Assembly (NCBI RefSeq): GCF_021869535.1
Contig: NW_026262712.1
Coordinates: 68,046,100 to 68,110,099 of the forward strand
Length of the DNA stretch: 64,000 nt
Origin: Mytilus californianus
Taxonomy: Eukaryota; Mollusca; Bivalvia; Mytilida; Mytilidae
Reading direction: 5' to 3'
Shown here: piece by piece, positions 46,101-55,331 of the stretch
Position numbering within the stretch: position 1 is the first letter of the stretch
Layout: the number at the start of each line of letters is the position of its first letter
Notes under the pieces: generated by a model
The model's input: the letters and a program-made list of their open reading frames with translations, nothing else
Databases searched by the model: none
Told to the model about the DNA's origin: nothing
Translations under genes and position numbers: made by a program

Positions 46101-49100
46101 ATCTTATTTTAGAGAACTATTTATCCAGTTTGAGTTATTTCCCTTTGCACAGAAAATATTATGGATAAAATTAACCTGTGTTTCATTTCAACATAAATTA
46201 AATATATAAAGGGTTCTTTCAAATGCTGAATCTAAACCTGTATTTAAATATTAGATTTTTGGGCCCAGTTTTCAAGTTGGTCCAAATCAGGGTCCAAAAT
46301 TAAACTTTCTTTGATTCAACAAAAAAATTATTTATGGGGTTCTTTGAAATGCTGAATCTAACTTGTATATAGAGATTTTGGATTGTGGGCTCCTTTATCA
46401 AGTTGGTCCACATTGAGGTCCAAAGGGTCTTAAATTAAACTTTTGTCTGATTTCATCAAAAATTGAATTCTTGGGGTTCTTTGATATGCTGATTCTAATA
46501 TATACTTAGATTTTTGCTATTGGACCATAGTAGGTATTTAAATGTCCAATTTCAAGTATTTCAGTTCTTAAACCACATTCATTTTGTGTCACAAACCTAT
46601 GCTGTTTCAAATATTCAATCACAATCCAAATTCAGAGCTGTTTTAAGCTTAAATGTAGTGTCCATACTTGCCCAACTGTTCAGGGTTAGACCTCTGCAGG
46701 AAAATCCGGTTTGCTGTCACTCTGACAGCCTCTTGTTGTCAAATTATATACAAAGGTGAAAGACCTTACAAAGGTGATCAAGTTCAAATTGGACTTAATT
46801 GTATTTTTTCAATCAACTTTTTCTTAGCAATACTTGTCCACACCATAAATGATGTTAATTTGGTTTTTAATTGTTTGAATATAAAGCAGTGTGTGGTTGA
46901 CCTTCATGTGACCTTATCCAAAGGTCGAATATAGAATTTAAAGGGAAGGGTTATGTTTTTTGTCATCTAAAACATTTCTCACTAGTTTAGGTTAACAAGA
47001 AAGCATTGCTGTCACCAGGCACAATTTCTGTTAGAGTTGGACAGAGGATTGACAGAAAGAGACTCTGGCAAAAGAAGAATAGCTCCTCAGTTCATTTTAA
47101 ACGTGACAGATTTAAAAGAAAGGTAAAACTTCATGGCATATAATTAGTCAATTTAGTGACAGCCATATAATAGAAAAAACAAAGGATATGCGTTATCCAG
47201 TACATGTACAACAAAAAACACACAAAAAGAAAAAGGAACAGCTCTTTTGTTGAGGTTCTTCATCTCAAACTCACATTAAAGCCTCAACAGGAAGAAATAT
47301 ATAAGTCTCACCTCACTGCAATTTAGTGGTAATTTTTAATAATACAGTAATATATGATTGAATTCTAAAATTGGAGGCATATTTAGCCTGTTTCTCAGAT
47401 ATGAAGTGCCTTGTTAGGTGTATCCAATATTCTATTAACCAGTGCAGTACCCTCTGCTGTATAAATACAGGTCTATTGATCTCGCTTCCATGAAATGTTT
47501 TGAAGTGAAAATTTCAATGTGGATAGGAACGAGGGCCAAGAATAGGTGGTGTGTGTCTTATTTAGATTTTAGTATATCAACTGTCTTACAATTGAAAGCA
47601 TGATGTGGCATATATAAGAGAAGTTATCTCAAGAATAATTACACCACAACTTTAAAAATACAGAATAGTCCAGTCAATCTAGCATAAATTTGACCCTAAC
47701 CTTAAAGTAATTGCAAATGAAGATTTTTAAGTTTTAATCTTCAGCATTATACCCAAAATATACACATAAAAAGTCCCATAAAATCTAACTAAAGGAAGAC
47801 TAAAAAAATATCGATGAAAATTGATACAAAATTATAACTTTACCGCTTCTATTCAACAAAATGTATTGATTCTTGATATTTTAGCCGTCTTTAGAGTATA
47901 ACAAACAACTCTAAAGGTGTTTTCATATCTTTTATCAAGCTACAATCTAGATTTCATAATTCATTAGTTGACCATTTATTGAATTTTTCAACATGTCAAG
48001 GTAAAGAATATCAAATTTGATAAAAATAATTAAGCATACATTCTTCTTTTTGTTGATTAAATTTTCTTTAAACAAGGTAGATGCTGAACAAATATAATAT
48101 ACAGATATAAACAATACCAAATTTTCACATTTTTTTTTCAAAATGGTCACAAAGCAACAAATTTGCAATTTCTTTAATGAAAAATGCACCAAAAAAAATA
48201 AAAATACCCATAACACTTCGGTTTTGTACATTTCATGAGCAGAAGATTATATAATATAGTCAAATATAAACTTATAACCCCATCTAAGTATCATCCTTTA
48301 CATAAATTTTAATAAAAATCAACCAAAAACTGACAAAAGAAGACTCATTTTTGCGGAGTTATCTGCCCTTCCAATGCTAATTTCCATAGGAAATTTTAAA
48401 AAATGCTGATTTTGAGTTTTCAAGTTAGATTTTATGGGACTTTTTTCTGTGTATATTTAGGGCTTAATGCTATAGATTAGAACTTAAACATTTTCTGTTG
48501 CAATTAGTTTGACTGGACTAGAAGAACAACATATTGATAAGCAAAGGGACATGGTGAAACTTACATGAATTATGTTAAATTGTTAAATCGATAAACTATA
48601 ATATAAATTGCCAAAGACAATATGAATTGCAATTTGGCCAAAAATAGAGAGAAAACAAGATGATGACATTTCAAAAGAAAGATATGGTTATAAAGAGTTA
48701 TATTCCCTTTATTTTACAATATACATGTAACAACACAATAAGGTATAAACAAAAGATTTTTCTGAATATTTTCTTTTTGTCTTTTTGTAGCATAAGAAAA
48801 CTTTTCAACAAATTAAAGCAGCAGTTATAGAAGGAGAAACATATCAACCACAAATTGAAGAAAATGTGTCGGTAAGAGACATTGAAAAGATTCCAACTAA
48901 ATATTCTTTGGAAGGCATAGACGAATATGTCGTGTTTGATTTAGAAACAACTGGGTTATCAAGAACCTCTGATATAACACAAATATCAGCATATGATGGG
49001 ACCAACATGCTAAATCTTTATGTGTCTCCACGACAACCTATTTCATCAAAGGCCAGTGATGTGACCGGCGTTACTTTCTCTTTTGAGAGAAACCAAATGT

Positions 49101-49711
49101 ATTGCCATGGTGTTCCAGTTGAAAGCGTATGTATAAGAAAAGCCTTACTTCAACTAATTGAAATGATACAGAAAAAATCTCATCCTGTGCTTGTTGGTCA
49201 TAACATCCATTCATATGATGTACCTGTACTAAGAAATTTGTTGCAAGAGTTTAATCTGCTGAGTTCTTTTGATAACCTTATTTATGGATGCATTGACACT
49301 TTGAAAATTGCAAAACGTGAAATACCAAATGCTGATATTCAAAATTATAAGCAACAAACATTAGTTCAAAAGTTTCTGGAGATTGTTTATGATGCTCATA
49401 ATTCTGAGGAGGATGTAAGAAGTTTATACAAACTGTTCCATCTTAAACTGAAACAGACATGTTCTGCAAAGGATTTATTTCCGTTTAATTATTTGTCAAT
49501 TGTAGAGGGTTTTTATAGTGTCATTGTTAAAAAAGTTATTTCAAAAGACACTGCAAGGAAACTTTCATGCACAGGTCTCAGCCTTCATCACTTGGAGATT
49601 GCTTACAAAAGAAACAATGAAGATGGTGTAAAATCCATCATGCAGGAACATGGTTTGAAAGGGAAAACGGCAAATGTGTTCAAGAAGTTTTTTTCTGAAA
49701 AAGAGGAATAG
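30875..49711 (+). CDS. Mutator-like transposase domain-DEDDh exonuclease fusion gene (9 exons)
   Basis: The exons are 30875-31155, 38678-38796, 39473-39727, 40647-40784, 41653-42045, 43088-43242, 43822-43906, 46991-47122 and 48791-49711, about 826 codons. Exons 1-8 carry what I recognise as a Mutator-like transposase domain known from cnidarian, mollusc and amphioxus proteins: CNRC and CQIC zinc motifs, [32 protein letters not shown] and [13 protein letters not shown]. Exon 9 carries a DEDDh 3'-5' exonuclease with [15 protein letters not shown] and HNSEED. The first would bind or cut DNA, and the second trims single strands; a role in DNA repair, transposon control or transposition is inference. 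All junctions are GT-AG with matching phase. Single-base frameshifts in exons 5 and 6 mean a recent pseudogene or consensus errors. An AATAAA follows the stop. Confidence 0.8.
31361..31490 (-). repeat. SINE-like dispersed repeat, reversed, in intron 1
   Basis: The reverse complement reads AAGATGTGGTATGATTTCCA, then GAGACCAAATGACACAGAAT, matching the head of copies at 40158 and 51574. It ends just before TIR element 2. Confidence 0.7.
31841..32147 (-). repeat. Ngaro split direct repeat B2
   Basis: This 307-bp copy matches B1 (32700-33006) with no difference that I noticed. It forms the 3' end of the element. It contains the C-rich run 'ccctcccccctgtg' and a GTGTATGTGTATA run. Confidence 0.9.
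32148..32328 (-). other. Unique spacer between Ngaro repeats A2 and B2
   Basis: These 181 bp lie between A2 and B2 and match neither. In the usual scheme A2 and B2 lie close together. This could be an internal extension or a variable region. It is AT-rich with no coding. Confidence 0.6.
32329..32699 (-). repeat. Ngaro split direct repeat A2
   Basis: This 371-bp copy matches A1 (37207-37577) at the same length, with one difference noticed (GATGATAC here, GATGAAAC in A1). It abuts B1 directly. The B1-A2 joint reproduces the joint a circular form would have. Confidence 0.9.
32700..33006 (-). repeat. Ngaro split direct repeat B1
   Basis: This 307-bp repeat, identical to B2 as far as read, begins 53 bases after the stop of the recombinase frame on the minus strand. 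Confidence 0.9.
33059..34162 (-). CDS. Ngaro tyrosine recombinase
   Basis: The frame has 367 residues. Recombinase homology starts near residue 44 ([13 protein letters not shown]), and the first part overlaps the RNase H frame. A core-binding domain includes [17 protein letters not shown] and LARYVAYLS. The catalytic domain shows Arg191 in SFLRKSNL, His310 in NYSGH, Arg315 in SFRRG, GDWKS (Trp338) and the candidate nucleophiles Tyr343 or Tyr346 in AYKSYLDPS. Strand exchange through a 3'-phosphotyrosine bond would insert the circular DNA. Family members usually read GHSFRRG (HxxR). Here GHTCSFRRG has two extra residues, so activity is doubtful. Confidence 0.9.
   Translation of the reverse strand: MIYLSVNNFCVIMFDRHCIYRILLGTCLVMPFVFFYLGSLVSREVRSLDSIVANFRCHTYAESTKKTYLNYFKSYAEFCRRLNITLVPLSPMNLARYVAYLSSRLQFNSITNYLSIVRLLHLESGVASPLDSFFMESVLKGAKRVLGAAIHRKLPITPKILNEIFTLLSVSSSKDLCFWAACLVAFFSFLRKSNLFAPSISASDPLRHFTREEIHFHSDGVCLKVRKTKTIQFSERILEIPLPRVKNSHVCPSKALLLNFKQVPAVSAPSPVFLYLVRGKVTPLIYTAFVKMLKQNLSRLGYDSSNYSGHTCSFRRGRAFFALECGVPADLIQSQGDWKSNAYKSYLDPSFAHRQEVMNKFAVALGK
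34014..34652 (-). pseudogene. Ngaro RNase H, split by a frameshift
   Basis: The first frame (34290-34652) has [33 protein letters not shown] and [15 protein letters not shown], which gives the first three acids. The second frame (34014-34277) has [14 protein letters not shown] and [16 protein letters not shown], which gives the last Asp. The break lies in an A/T homopolymer near 34280-34290, so one indel, real or from base calling, separates them. The enzyme would remove the RNA strand of the hybrid. Confidence 0.85.
34669..35572 (-). pseudogene. Ngaro reverse transcriptase with poly-C frameshift
   Basis: The upstream frame (35330-35572) has [14 protein letters not shown] and [19 protein letters not shown]. 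The main frame (34669-35409) has [48 protein letters not shown], the catalytic AYLDDFFI and [10 protein letters not shown]. The frames change within a run of about 17 C on the coding strand (G-run at 35359-35375), inside codons read as Pro. The palm acids are intact. The order and motifs fit DIRS/Ngaro enzymes, which differ from the Gypsy enzyme at 23740-24521. Confidence 0.9.
35630..36817 (-). pseudogene. Ngaro gag-like region with SAM-like and CCCH motifs
   Basis: Three successive minus frames carry it. The first (36371-36817) starts [14 protein letters not shown] and has a SAM-like helical block, [20 protein letters not shown], followed by [10 protein letters not shown]. The second (35970-36416) starts [18 protein letters not shown]. 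The third (35630-35968) ends with a CCCH-type finger, [19 protein letters not shown], and [16 protein letters not shown] finger of this kind near the end of gag is usual in DIRS/Ngaro elements and would bind RNA. Overlapping frames suggest two indels. Confidence 0.7.
37207..37577 (-). repeat. Ngaro split direct repeat A1
   Basis: This 371-bp left terminal repeat (5' end on the minus strand) is paired with A2. The gag start at 36817 lies about 390 bases inside it, so promoter activity is expected in or after A1. Confidence 0.9.
38678..38796 (+). CDS. Fusion gene exon 2
   Basis: The acceptor is TTATCTTACAG and the donor is GTATGT. It encodes [18 protein letters not shown] and [11 protein letters not shown], completing the Arg codon from exon 1 and leaving one base. 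CQIC pairs with CNRC of exon 1 to make the zinc site. The join gives the family signature GEMR followed by YGLGS. Confidence 0.85.
39473..39727 (+). CDS. Fusion gene exon 3
   Basis: The acceptor is ATTTCAG and the donor is GTATCA. It encodes [30 protein letters not shown] and [19 protein letters not shown]. The Asp in SFDAGWQ is the likely first catalytic acid of the transposase-type fold (inference from the family's conserved FDxGWQxRG). Confidence 0.85.
40158..40356 (+). repeat. SINE-like dispersed repeat in intron 3
   Basis: AAGATGTGGTATGATTCA, GAGACCAAATGACACAGAAA, CCTTCAACAATGAGTAAAG and the end ACTAATGGCC match the family at 10352 and 51574. Confidence 0.75.
40647..40784 (+). CDS. Fusion gene exon 4
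   Basis: The acceptor is TATTTCAG and the donor is GTACAC. It encodes [20 protein letters not shown] followed by CSICQHH and HQCNSNWQ, a CxxC...H..C arrangement typical of this part of the family (RNKxCxxC...HDCxxNW). Confidence 0.85.
40985..41370 (+). repeat. Dispersed bivalve repeat in intron 4
   Basis: It contains 'gaccagtctgtccgtctgta', two variant copies of 'cattatgatttca' about 90 bases apart and 'agtctagtttt' at the end. The style matches common bivalve repeats. It does not code. Confidence 0.45.
41653..42045 (+). CDS. Fusion gene exon 5, with a one-base frameshift
   Basis: The acceptor is TTGTTACAG and the donor is GTTTGA. The entry frame reads [19 protein letters not shown], then the frame must shift at about 41715 to continue with [50 protein letters not shown] and PSTYR. 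The exon length (393) does not fit the phases on both sides, which independently confirms a one-base loss. TDNDSTT holds the likely second catalytic acid. Confidence 0.8.
42545..42840 (+). repeat. Dispersed bivalve repeat in intron 5
   Basis: It starts TGCCCCATTAATGGGCATTA (with an inner palindrome), runs through a 'gtccgttcgtcc' region and 'attttcacggtccactgaa', and ends near GGGACACATTCTTG. I recall it as a frequent bivalve repeat. Confidence 0.55.
43088..43242 (+). CDS. Fusion gene exon 6, with a one-base frameshift
   Basis: The acceptor is ATTTCAG and the donor is GTCAGT. The entry frame reads [11 protein letters not shown] and then runs into TAG. One missing base near 43121 gives [17 protein letters not shown] and [18 protein letters not shown]. 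The length (155) again disagrees with the flanking phases by one base. Confidence 0.8.
43822..43906 (+). CDS. Fusion gene exon 7
   Basis: The acceptor is CTTTTTGTAG and the donor is GTATTG. It encodes [20 protein letters not shown] and EGYTWVNK, matching the family's GxSSSLxxRVAAAVLQKN region. The exon ends on a codon boundary. Confidence 0.85.
44085..44290 (+). repeat. Dispersed bivalve repeat in intron 7
   Basis: It is GC-rich at the start ('ggcgggcggctgggcgtgc') and then has 'cacaataacttgaaaacgc'. It ends near TTTTTAATATCC and is a common bivalve type. It does not code. Confidence 0.45.
44690..45420 (+). repeat. Minisatellite, about 124-bp units, in intron 7
   Basis: Units restart at AACTTGT at 44820, 44944, 45068, 45122, 45245 and 45370, with a first, more divergent one before 44820. 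Each holds CCCCTAAACCATATATATTC and a run of GTCCCCTGGGGTCACCCCC type. The unit at 45068 is cut to 54 bp. The minus-strand frames of 62-101 residues seen here are repeats of the unit, not genes. Confidence 0.85.
45765..46530 (+). repeat. Dispersed repeat array in intron 7
   Basis: Four or five diverged units share 'ttcaagttggtccaaat', 'aggtccaaagggtc' and 'gttctttgaaatgctgaat'. The unit is of the order of 150-190 bp and widespread in bivalves, as I recall. Confidence 0.6.
46540..46740 (+). repeat. Dispersed repeat fragment in intron 7
   Basis: It contains CCCAACTGTTCAGGGTTAGA and CTCTGCAGG. The reverse copy lies at about 56365-56520. Confidence 0.6.
46991..47122 (+). CDS. Fusion gene exon 8
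   Basis: The acceptor is CTAGTTTAG and the donor is GTAAAA. It encodes [20 protein letters not shown] and a basic stretch, [10 protein letters not shown] and FKRDRFKRK. It starts and ends on codon boundaries. The Lys/Arg-rich end may be a nuclear localisation signal and links the transposase-type part to the exonuclease. Confidence 0.8.
47655..48530. repeat. Fold-back (inverted repeat) in intron 8
   Basis: The arms at about 47668-47800 and 48405-48522 are reverse complements with moderate divergence. They share AGTCCCATAAAATCTAACT, TATACACA and CCAGTCAA. The interior of about 600 bp is AT-rich. This is a MITE-like or fold-back structure without a clear target duplication. Confidence 0.6.
48791..49711 (+). 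CDS. Fusion gene exon 9: DEDDh exonuclease
   Basis: The acceptor is CTTTTTGTAG, and the reading frame continues from exon 8 to TAG 49709-49711 (306 codons). After about 45 residues comes the exonuclease: Exo [21 protein letters not shown] (Asp and Glu), Exo [19 protein letters not shown] (Asp) and Exo [17 protein letters not shown] (His, then Asp five residues on). All five DEDDh residues are present. The C-terminal 80 residues (for example [20 protein letters not shown] and [19 protein letters not shown]) form a helical tail seen in related invertebrate exonucleases. 3'-5' single-strand DNA or RNA trimming is the expected activity. No stop or frameshift affects this exon. Confidence 0.9.
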   Translation, partial: HKKTFQQIKAAVIEGETYQPQIEENVSVRDIEKIPTKYSLEGIDEYVVFDLETTGLSRTSDITQISAYDGTNMLNLYVSPRQPISSKASDVTGVTFSFERNQMYCHGVPVESVCIRKALLQLIEMIQKKSHPVLVGHNIHSYDVPVLRNLLQEFNLLSSFDNLIYGCIDTLKIAKREIPNADIQNYKQQTLVQKFLEIVYDAHNSEEDVRSLYKLFHLKLKQTCSAKDLFPFNYLSIVEGFYSVIVKKVISKDTARKLSCTGLSLHHLEIAYKRNNEDGVKSIMQEHGLKGKTANVFKKFFSEKEE

Positions 49712-49833
49712 ACTGTATATGTGGTTAAAGACTGAAAATTTGATATTTATATGCTATAATTCTGTAGAAAAATTGGTTCTGCCTATCTAAAAATCTAACC
49801 CTTTGAAACAACCCTTGATAAAAGTAGATTATG

Positions 49834-49839
49834 AATAAA
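49834..49839 (+). promoter_or_regulatory. Poly(A) signal of the fusion gene
   Basis: AATAAA lies 123 bases after the stop codon, a usual distance. It is the first such hexamer after the stop. Confidence 0.5.
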
Positions 49840-50449
49840 TTGAAGTTTTTACTAAAATTTGAGTAACCAAAGAGTACTTACACTTCAAGTATATAAGAAT
49901 TAGGGATCTGTTATAAAATTGCAGCATCCTTTAGTAATTACTCTGTCTGTACATCTGTCACAGTTTCCTATTTTGTACAATAACCCAAGTTTGCCTCGAC
50001 AGATAGCAACAATAAGTATCACATGACATATAAATATTTTCCATTTAGTCAATATTGGTGGATAACTTTCTGAAGCCTGAAGGATTATTTCTCTTACAGA
50101 TTTTTATTTTGATTGACATTTCAACAGATTTTCAACAGATTTTTATGAACTTTTATACAAAAGTAGGTGCTTATGTAACAATACAAGTCAAATGAATATT
50201 AATAAAGGGGAGATAACTTTACTTCATCTACATGAACCAACATAATAAGCATTAGGCTAGGCCATAAATCAGAAATGAGGGGACTCATAAGGTTGAATAA
50301 AAGTAACAATATTGTAATGTATCAGTTCCAAAGTTTTACCATCTTGTCCATCCCTACCCCACCCCTTTTTCCACATTTTTCTAAGATTTGTTGTAGCAAT
50401 CTGATCTAAGGGCAAGACTATTGTTTTATATAAAGTTTTAATGGAATAT

Positions 50450-51275
50450 TTTTCAGAGATTGCAGTTTTCATGAAATTGGACAAATGTGTCAGTGAGTCC
50501 CTTGGAAACTGAATCTGCCCCATATTTATTTTTTATTTTTGAGAATATACACTTTTGCAAGTTTAATCCACATTCTCATCCTGGATATGTGTTGTAAATT
50601 GATGTTATATTATCATACTTCTTATATGATTTGCATATTATGGAATACTTTGATATAATTGGTCGAGAGGACCTCGGGTAGTTGTTCTTGAAATTGTTTA
50701 TTTTTCGATAGACGATGTTGACCGAACTTCTTTTTGTAATCAATGAGGCGATAGTAACACAATCCGATTCAATGTTAAAACTATTTATTTTCACTTTGCA
50801 TTAATCTTTAAATTGAATACAAACACAAAAAATTCATTTGAATGAAAATAAGACTTTTTGTAGTTTATTTTTTTATCAGATAACAAATTACACGGAGTAC
50901 ATATTTTTGCGTTAACCAACAAATAAATTCATGCGCCTGGCCAATTCAATGACACACATATACTACATGTATTGACGTATGATGGTGATTACGAGTGTGG
51001 AAAAATATTTTTTTTGGTAAAAAATTAAAGAATAATATGATTAAACGCTTTTTTAAAGGAATTTATTGGTGTATAAACTGGACCAAGTCACTCGCAAATA
51101 TATTTTCAGAGATTGCAGTTTTCATGAAATTGGACAAATTAAACGTTTCAGTGAGTCCCTTGGAAACTGAATCTGCCCCATATTTATTTTTTTGTTTTTG
51201 AGAATATACACTTTTGCAAGTGTCATCCACATTCTCATTCTGGATATTTTTTGTAAATTGATGTTATATTATCAT
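50450..51275 (+). repeat. Duplicated 170-bp segment
   Basis: 50450-50615 and 51104-51275 are close copies that share CAGAGATTGCAGTTTTCATG, GAGTCCCTTGGAAACTGAAT and AGAATATACACTTTTGCAAG. The space between holds no recognised feature. The short frames across the copies have no family. Confidence 0.7.
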
Positions 51276-51573
51276 AATGTTTTGATAATTACAGTGGTTT
51301 GTTTTATATCATTGAGACATGGTCCATCTAGATAAAAATCAATTGGTGTCTGTAAAATGTCTGCTCTTGAGTTTTGTTTACATTTATGAATGTGGATGGT
51401 AATTACATAAAAAAAAATGATGTAAAAATAAAATTTATTTTACATATATTCTTTTTTGCTGCATCATTATAATCATGAACAGTGATTAATGAGTATGTTG
51501 ATTTTTACACTTCCAAGACCTTCACAACAATCATTCAGATCAAACATCACACTATTCAGTCTATATAGATATA

Positions 51574-51855
51574 GGAAGATGTGGTATGAGTGCCAATGAG
51601 ACAACTCTCCTTCCAAGTTACAATTTATAAAAGTAAACCATTATAGGTCAAGGTACGGCCTTCAACACGGAGCATTGGCTCACACCGAACAGCAAGCTAT
51701 AAAGGGCCCCAAAAATTACTAGTGTAAAACCATTCAAACGGGAAAACCAACGGTCTAATCTATATAAAAACACGTATGAACTACATAAACAGACGACAAC
51801 TACTGTATATCAGATTCCTGACTTAGGACAGGTGCAAACATTTGCAGCGGGACTG
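51574..51855 (+). repeat. SINE-like dispersed repeat, longest copy
   Basis: This copy has the head GGAAGATGTGGTATGAGTGC, ACGGCCTTCAACACGGAGCA, CTATAAAGGGCCCC and a tail with GATTCCTGACTTAGGACAGG and TGCAGCGGGACTG. It shows that the tail motif at 690 and 3285 belongs to the same family. Confidence 0.75.
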
Positions 51856-52614
51856 TTTTGAGGAACGTCTGTATTGAAAAATGTACAGGAAAAATGTCGT
51901 TTTATTTTAAGGTTAATTGAAAGGATAAAATAATATTACAAAGACATGGATGCTGCAAAACCAATGCTCATTTAAGAAATAATCCCACCTTTAGTTAAGA
52001 GAGTTAAAAAAATAAGTGAAAAATTTTGACATTTTTCATGAAATCTGCATAAAAGGGAGTGCGACAGGGTGTCATTCTACCCCCGTAACTTTTTATTTTC
52101 CCTGGAAACATACAATGTATCTTTATTTTTTTATGACTTGTAACATGGATATTAAGTATTTTATATACCAATTTAAAAAAAAATTCATTGACACAATTTT
52201 TTTTTTCTACTTTTAAAATATTTTTTTGGCAAAATTTTACACAAGCCGGCAACAGGCATATTACAAAAAAGGGAAGCCATTTTGAAAAAAAAAATTATTT
52301 TTTTCTAAATATTATGTCTAAAATATTTTAAAATATTCATTTATCATATTGTTCTGAGAAAAGGTAAAAAAAAATATATATGCCATTTTTGGCAGGTACC
52401 TTTATAGCTTAAAAATGGCCAAAAAATGACATTTTTAGGACTGCAAAGGGAGGTAACTTTTTCAAAGAATATTTCTAAAAATAGCCTGGAAACCTATTCT
52501 CAAATTTTGATATTTTGTTAGGTACACCCCAATGAACAATATATAGGAAATTTAAGAAAGTTCATTGGCTAGATTTTTTTGGCCTACAGTGTCCTTCTCT
52601 ACCTTAAAAGAAAC

Positions 52615-53018
52615 ATATTATATCTAGTTTTTCAAAAAAATATTTATTTCGTTTTGTTACATCATATTTCGTTTCTTTCCGTTCCGTTTTGTTCAATTAT
52701 TATTCCTTTTCGCACTTTACATGTACCCACTTCTTAATCCTTTTTAAAAAATTTAATAAAAAATAAAAAATTCAAACTTTCAAAAAGCGAAATGATCAAA
52801 ATTGTTAGTTTAGTTTAGTATTTTTAAAGTTTGATTGAATATCTAACCTTTAAAATTTCAAAACGAATCTTAGAATCTTAAAATTTTGATTATTTGGTGC
52901 CGTTTTTAAAATTTCTAAAATTTGGAATGTTGATATTTTAAAACTTTAAACAGAAATAAAAAAATCTAAAATTTGAAATTTTTTTTAAATTTTGAATTGT
53001 TAAGTGTTTCACGGACCA
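52615..53018 (-). repeat. AT-rich dispersed repeat, copy 3 (reverse)
   Basis: The reverse complement starts GGTCCGTGAAACACTTAACA and runs through the AT-rich module into a TTTCGTTTC-type array (minus-strand AACGAAAC). It is closest to copy 2. Confidence 0.65.
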
Positions 53019-53194
53019 CACGTATCATTATATATTTCAAATGTGTCAAGAACCTGTATATAAAGAAGTACATATATGTTAAATTTACTCTGTATTTGTT
53101 GCACTCACAGTGTCAAATTCGAAAATTTTTAAAAATCCTGCAATAAATATTATAAAGAATTTTATATAGTCTATATCTTTATGCAAATAAACTC

Positions 53195-53375
53195 ATCATA
53201 GATACCAGGATTAAAATTTTGTACGCCAGACGCGCGTTTCGTCTACAAAATACTGATCAGTGACGCTCGAATCAAGAAGTTGAAAAGCACTGAAGACCCA
53301 CAATTCCGAAAGATTTTCAAAAATAGAGACAAGGTAGTCTATTCTTGGGGTAGAAAATCCTTATTATTTCGAAAA
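53195..53375 (+). repeat. Dispersed repeat with ACGCCAGACGCGCGTTTCGT core
   Basis: The stretch ACTCATCATAGATACCAGGA, the GC-rich core CGCCAGACGCGCGTTTCGTC and CAGTGACGCTCGAATC form a block I recall as one of the most abundant short repeats in mussels. Confidence 0.65.
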
Positions 53376-55260
53376 CTCAAAGTTTTGTAAACTGTTAATT
53401 TATAATTATGACCATATCAATGATGATGCATGTCAACACAGAAATACAGACAACTAGGCTGGTGATATAGTTTTTATAATTTATTTATTTCCATAAATCA
53501 GAACGATATTCAGCGCTATACATGTTTGTTTAAGGCATGTTGATATAATTAATACCTTTTCTAAAAAGCTAGCCGTCTCATAGCTGATTAAATTTGAAAA
53601 TGTAATTCCATGCAGAATAGCATTGCAGCGTGAATTACAAAACATAAATGGAAAAACTAATTTTAAGATTTTCCTATTTCTTTTTTGTGGGGAATTATAG
53701 GAACTTTGTCTCTGATTCTTTCCATATATACCTTAATATAATATAAAGTATTATGTGACATTTGTTTTAGAGACAAATGCCTGCGGGGGAATGTATAAAC
53801 ACAGAAAAAAGGGGATACTTACTCAATCATCTGCGTTTGTATCTGTTTATCTTTTTTTCTAAAAGATATGTTATTCATTAACTTATTCCTAGATCAGTTG
53901 TTTAATTCTTTGTGTTAGAAAAGTATGGCCACTTCCGTCTGTATCTGTTTCATTCATAGTAGGTCTCGAAAAGTGTATAGAGTGTGAAACGTAGTACAAT
54001 TTAAACATTAAAGAACACAAAAATATTTTTCAAAAGAATAGTGAGAAGTGTTGAGATCTAGAAAAATTGAGCATTGACCTAATACAGTTAATGTACTGGT
54101 ACCTGGTCCCGATAGTCCCGATAAATCAACTCATCAACGTTTTACGGTTATAGGAAAAGGAGTAAGTTGGACAAGGCCAAAATATTACTAGAACATGTAG
54201 AATATTGAGCTTAAAATTCAAATTCTGATTGATGACTGTTATAACAATGAAACATTTTTTTTTTAAAACAATAACTAGTTTAGATATCATTCTTTGACGA
54301 CACAGTTAATATCGATTTCAATTTCCCAGCAAACAAAAAGAAAGCAGGCATCGAGTTCCATTCGTTTTCAGAACCGGAAACAGCGTTAACGCACACGCCG
54401 ACAAAAAGATCTTGCAACATTATACATGCTTATAATACATGTTAAAAGTAAATAAAATATGTGACTAAAATAGTTAGTTTGTCGATACAGCGCTTTATAT
54501 CATTCAAGCCTAAACTTCGATGAAATCCACAAAAATTGGAAAATTTCATCAAGGTCTGTTTTTGAAGCCCTTTTTCGGGTATACATTCCAATGTAACTTT
54601 CGAGCGTTCGACAAAATTCGTTCTATTTCACTTTGTTCCATGATGGACATGATCGACATTGAGAGAAAAGCAAGGACTTTATCGAACGACCCTTCAAAGC
54701 TACACATGCTGAATTGACATATTCTTTTGTTGAGCGATTATATGTTGACATGTAGATGTCTTTCTTTATTCAATATTAGTCTATATCTAGCTAGACTTTG
54801 GAGGGTTGAAAGCTAACAGATATTGTAATGACATAATATGTCGATTGTAGAAGACTTTATACATGTAACTTGTAAGAGGCATGTGCTGTTTGAACTTTAG
54901 AAGTAAGGAGTTTTGTGTGTCGATTAATAGGTTGCTTGTCTTGATTATCTATGTATACTTCACATCTCCTTTAAATCATATTAAAAATTAAAATAATTTT
55001 AATATGCACAAAAAATTGCTTTTATAGTCTGAGAGTCGTTTTTTCTTCTTTTTATTATCCCCTCGTCTTATGTTCTCCAAATTCTGCTATCTTGCCATGG
55101 TAAGATAGCTAGGCATCATCTAGCCCAGCGCAAACCCTCTTCTAAATTATCCCCGTATTAATCGAAATTAATTGATTTGGTTACGTCCGTTTTTTAATTA
55201 AATTGTTACCTCGGATTATCTCACTAAGTATCAATATTGTCACGATTTCGCCCCTTAAAC
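53376..55260. other. No recognised feature
   Basis: This stretch is AT-rich. A 65-residue frame at 54520-54717 has no family signature and no supporting splice or poly(A) context. Nothing else stands out. Confidence 0.45.
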
Positions 55261-55331
55261 CGAGTGGTAGGTTAAATTGAATAATGAGGCTCGATCGAAC
55301 ATAATTTGCATGGATCCTTTGAGTTGGTATA

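Noticed and set aside
54520-54717. 65-residue plus-strand frame
   Set aside because: No motif, no splice or poly(A) context, and length within chance expectation.
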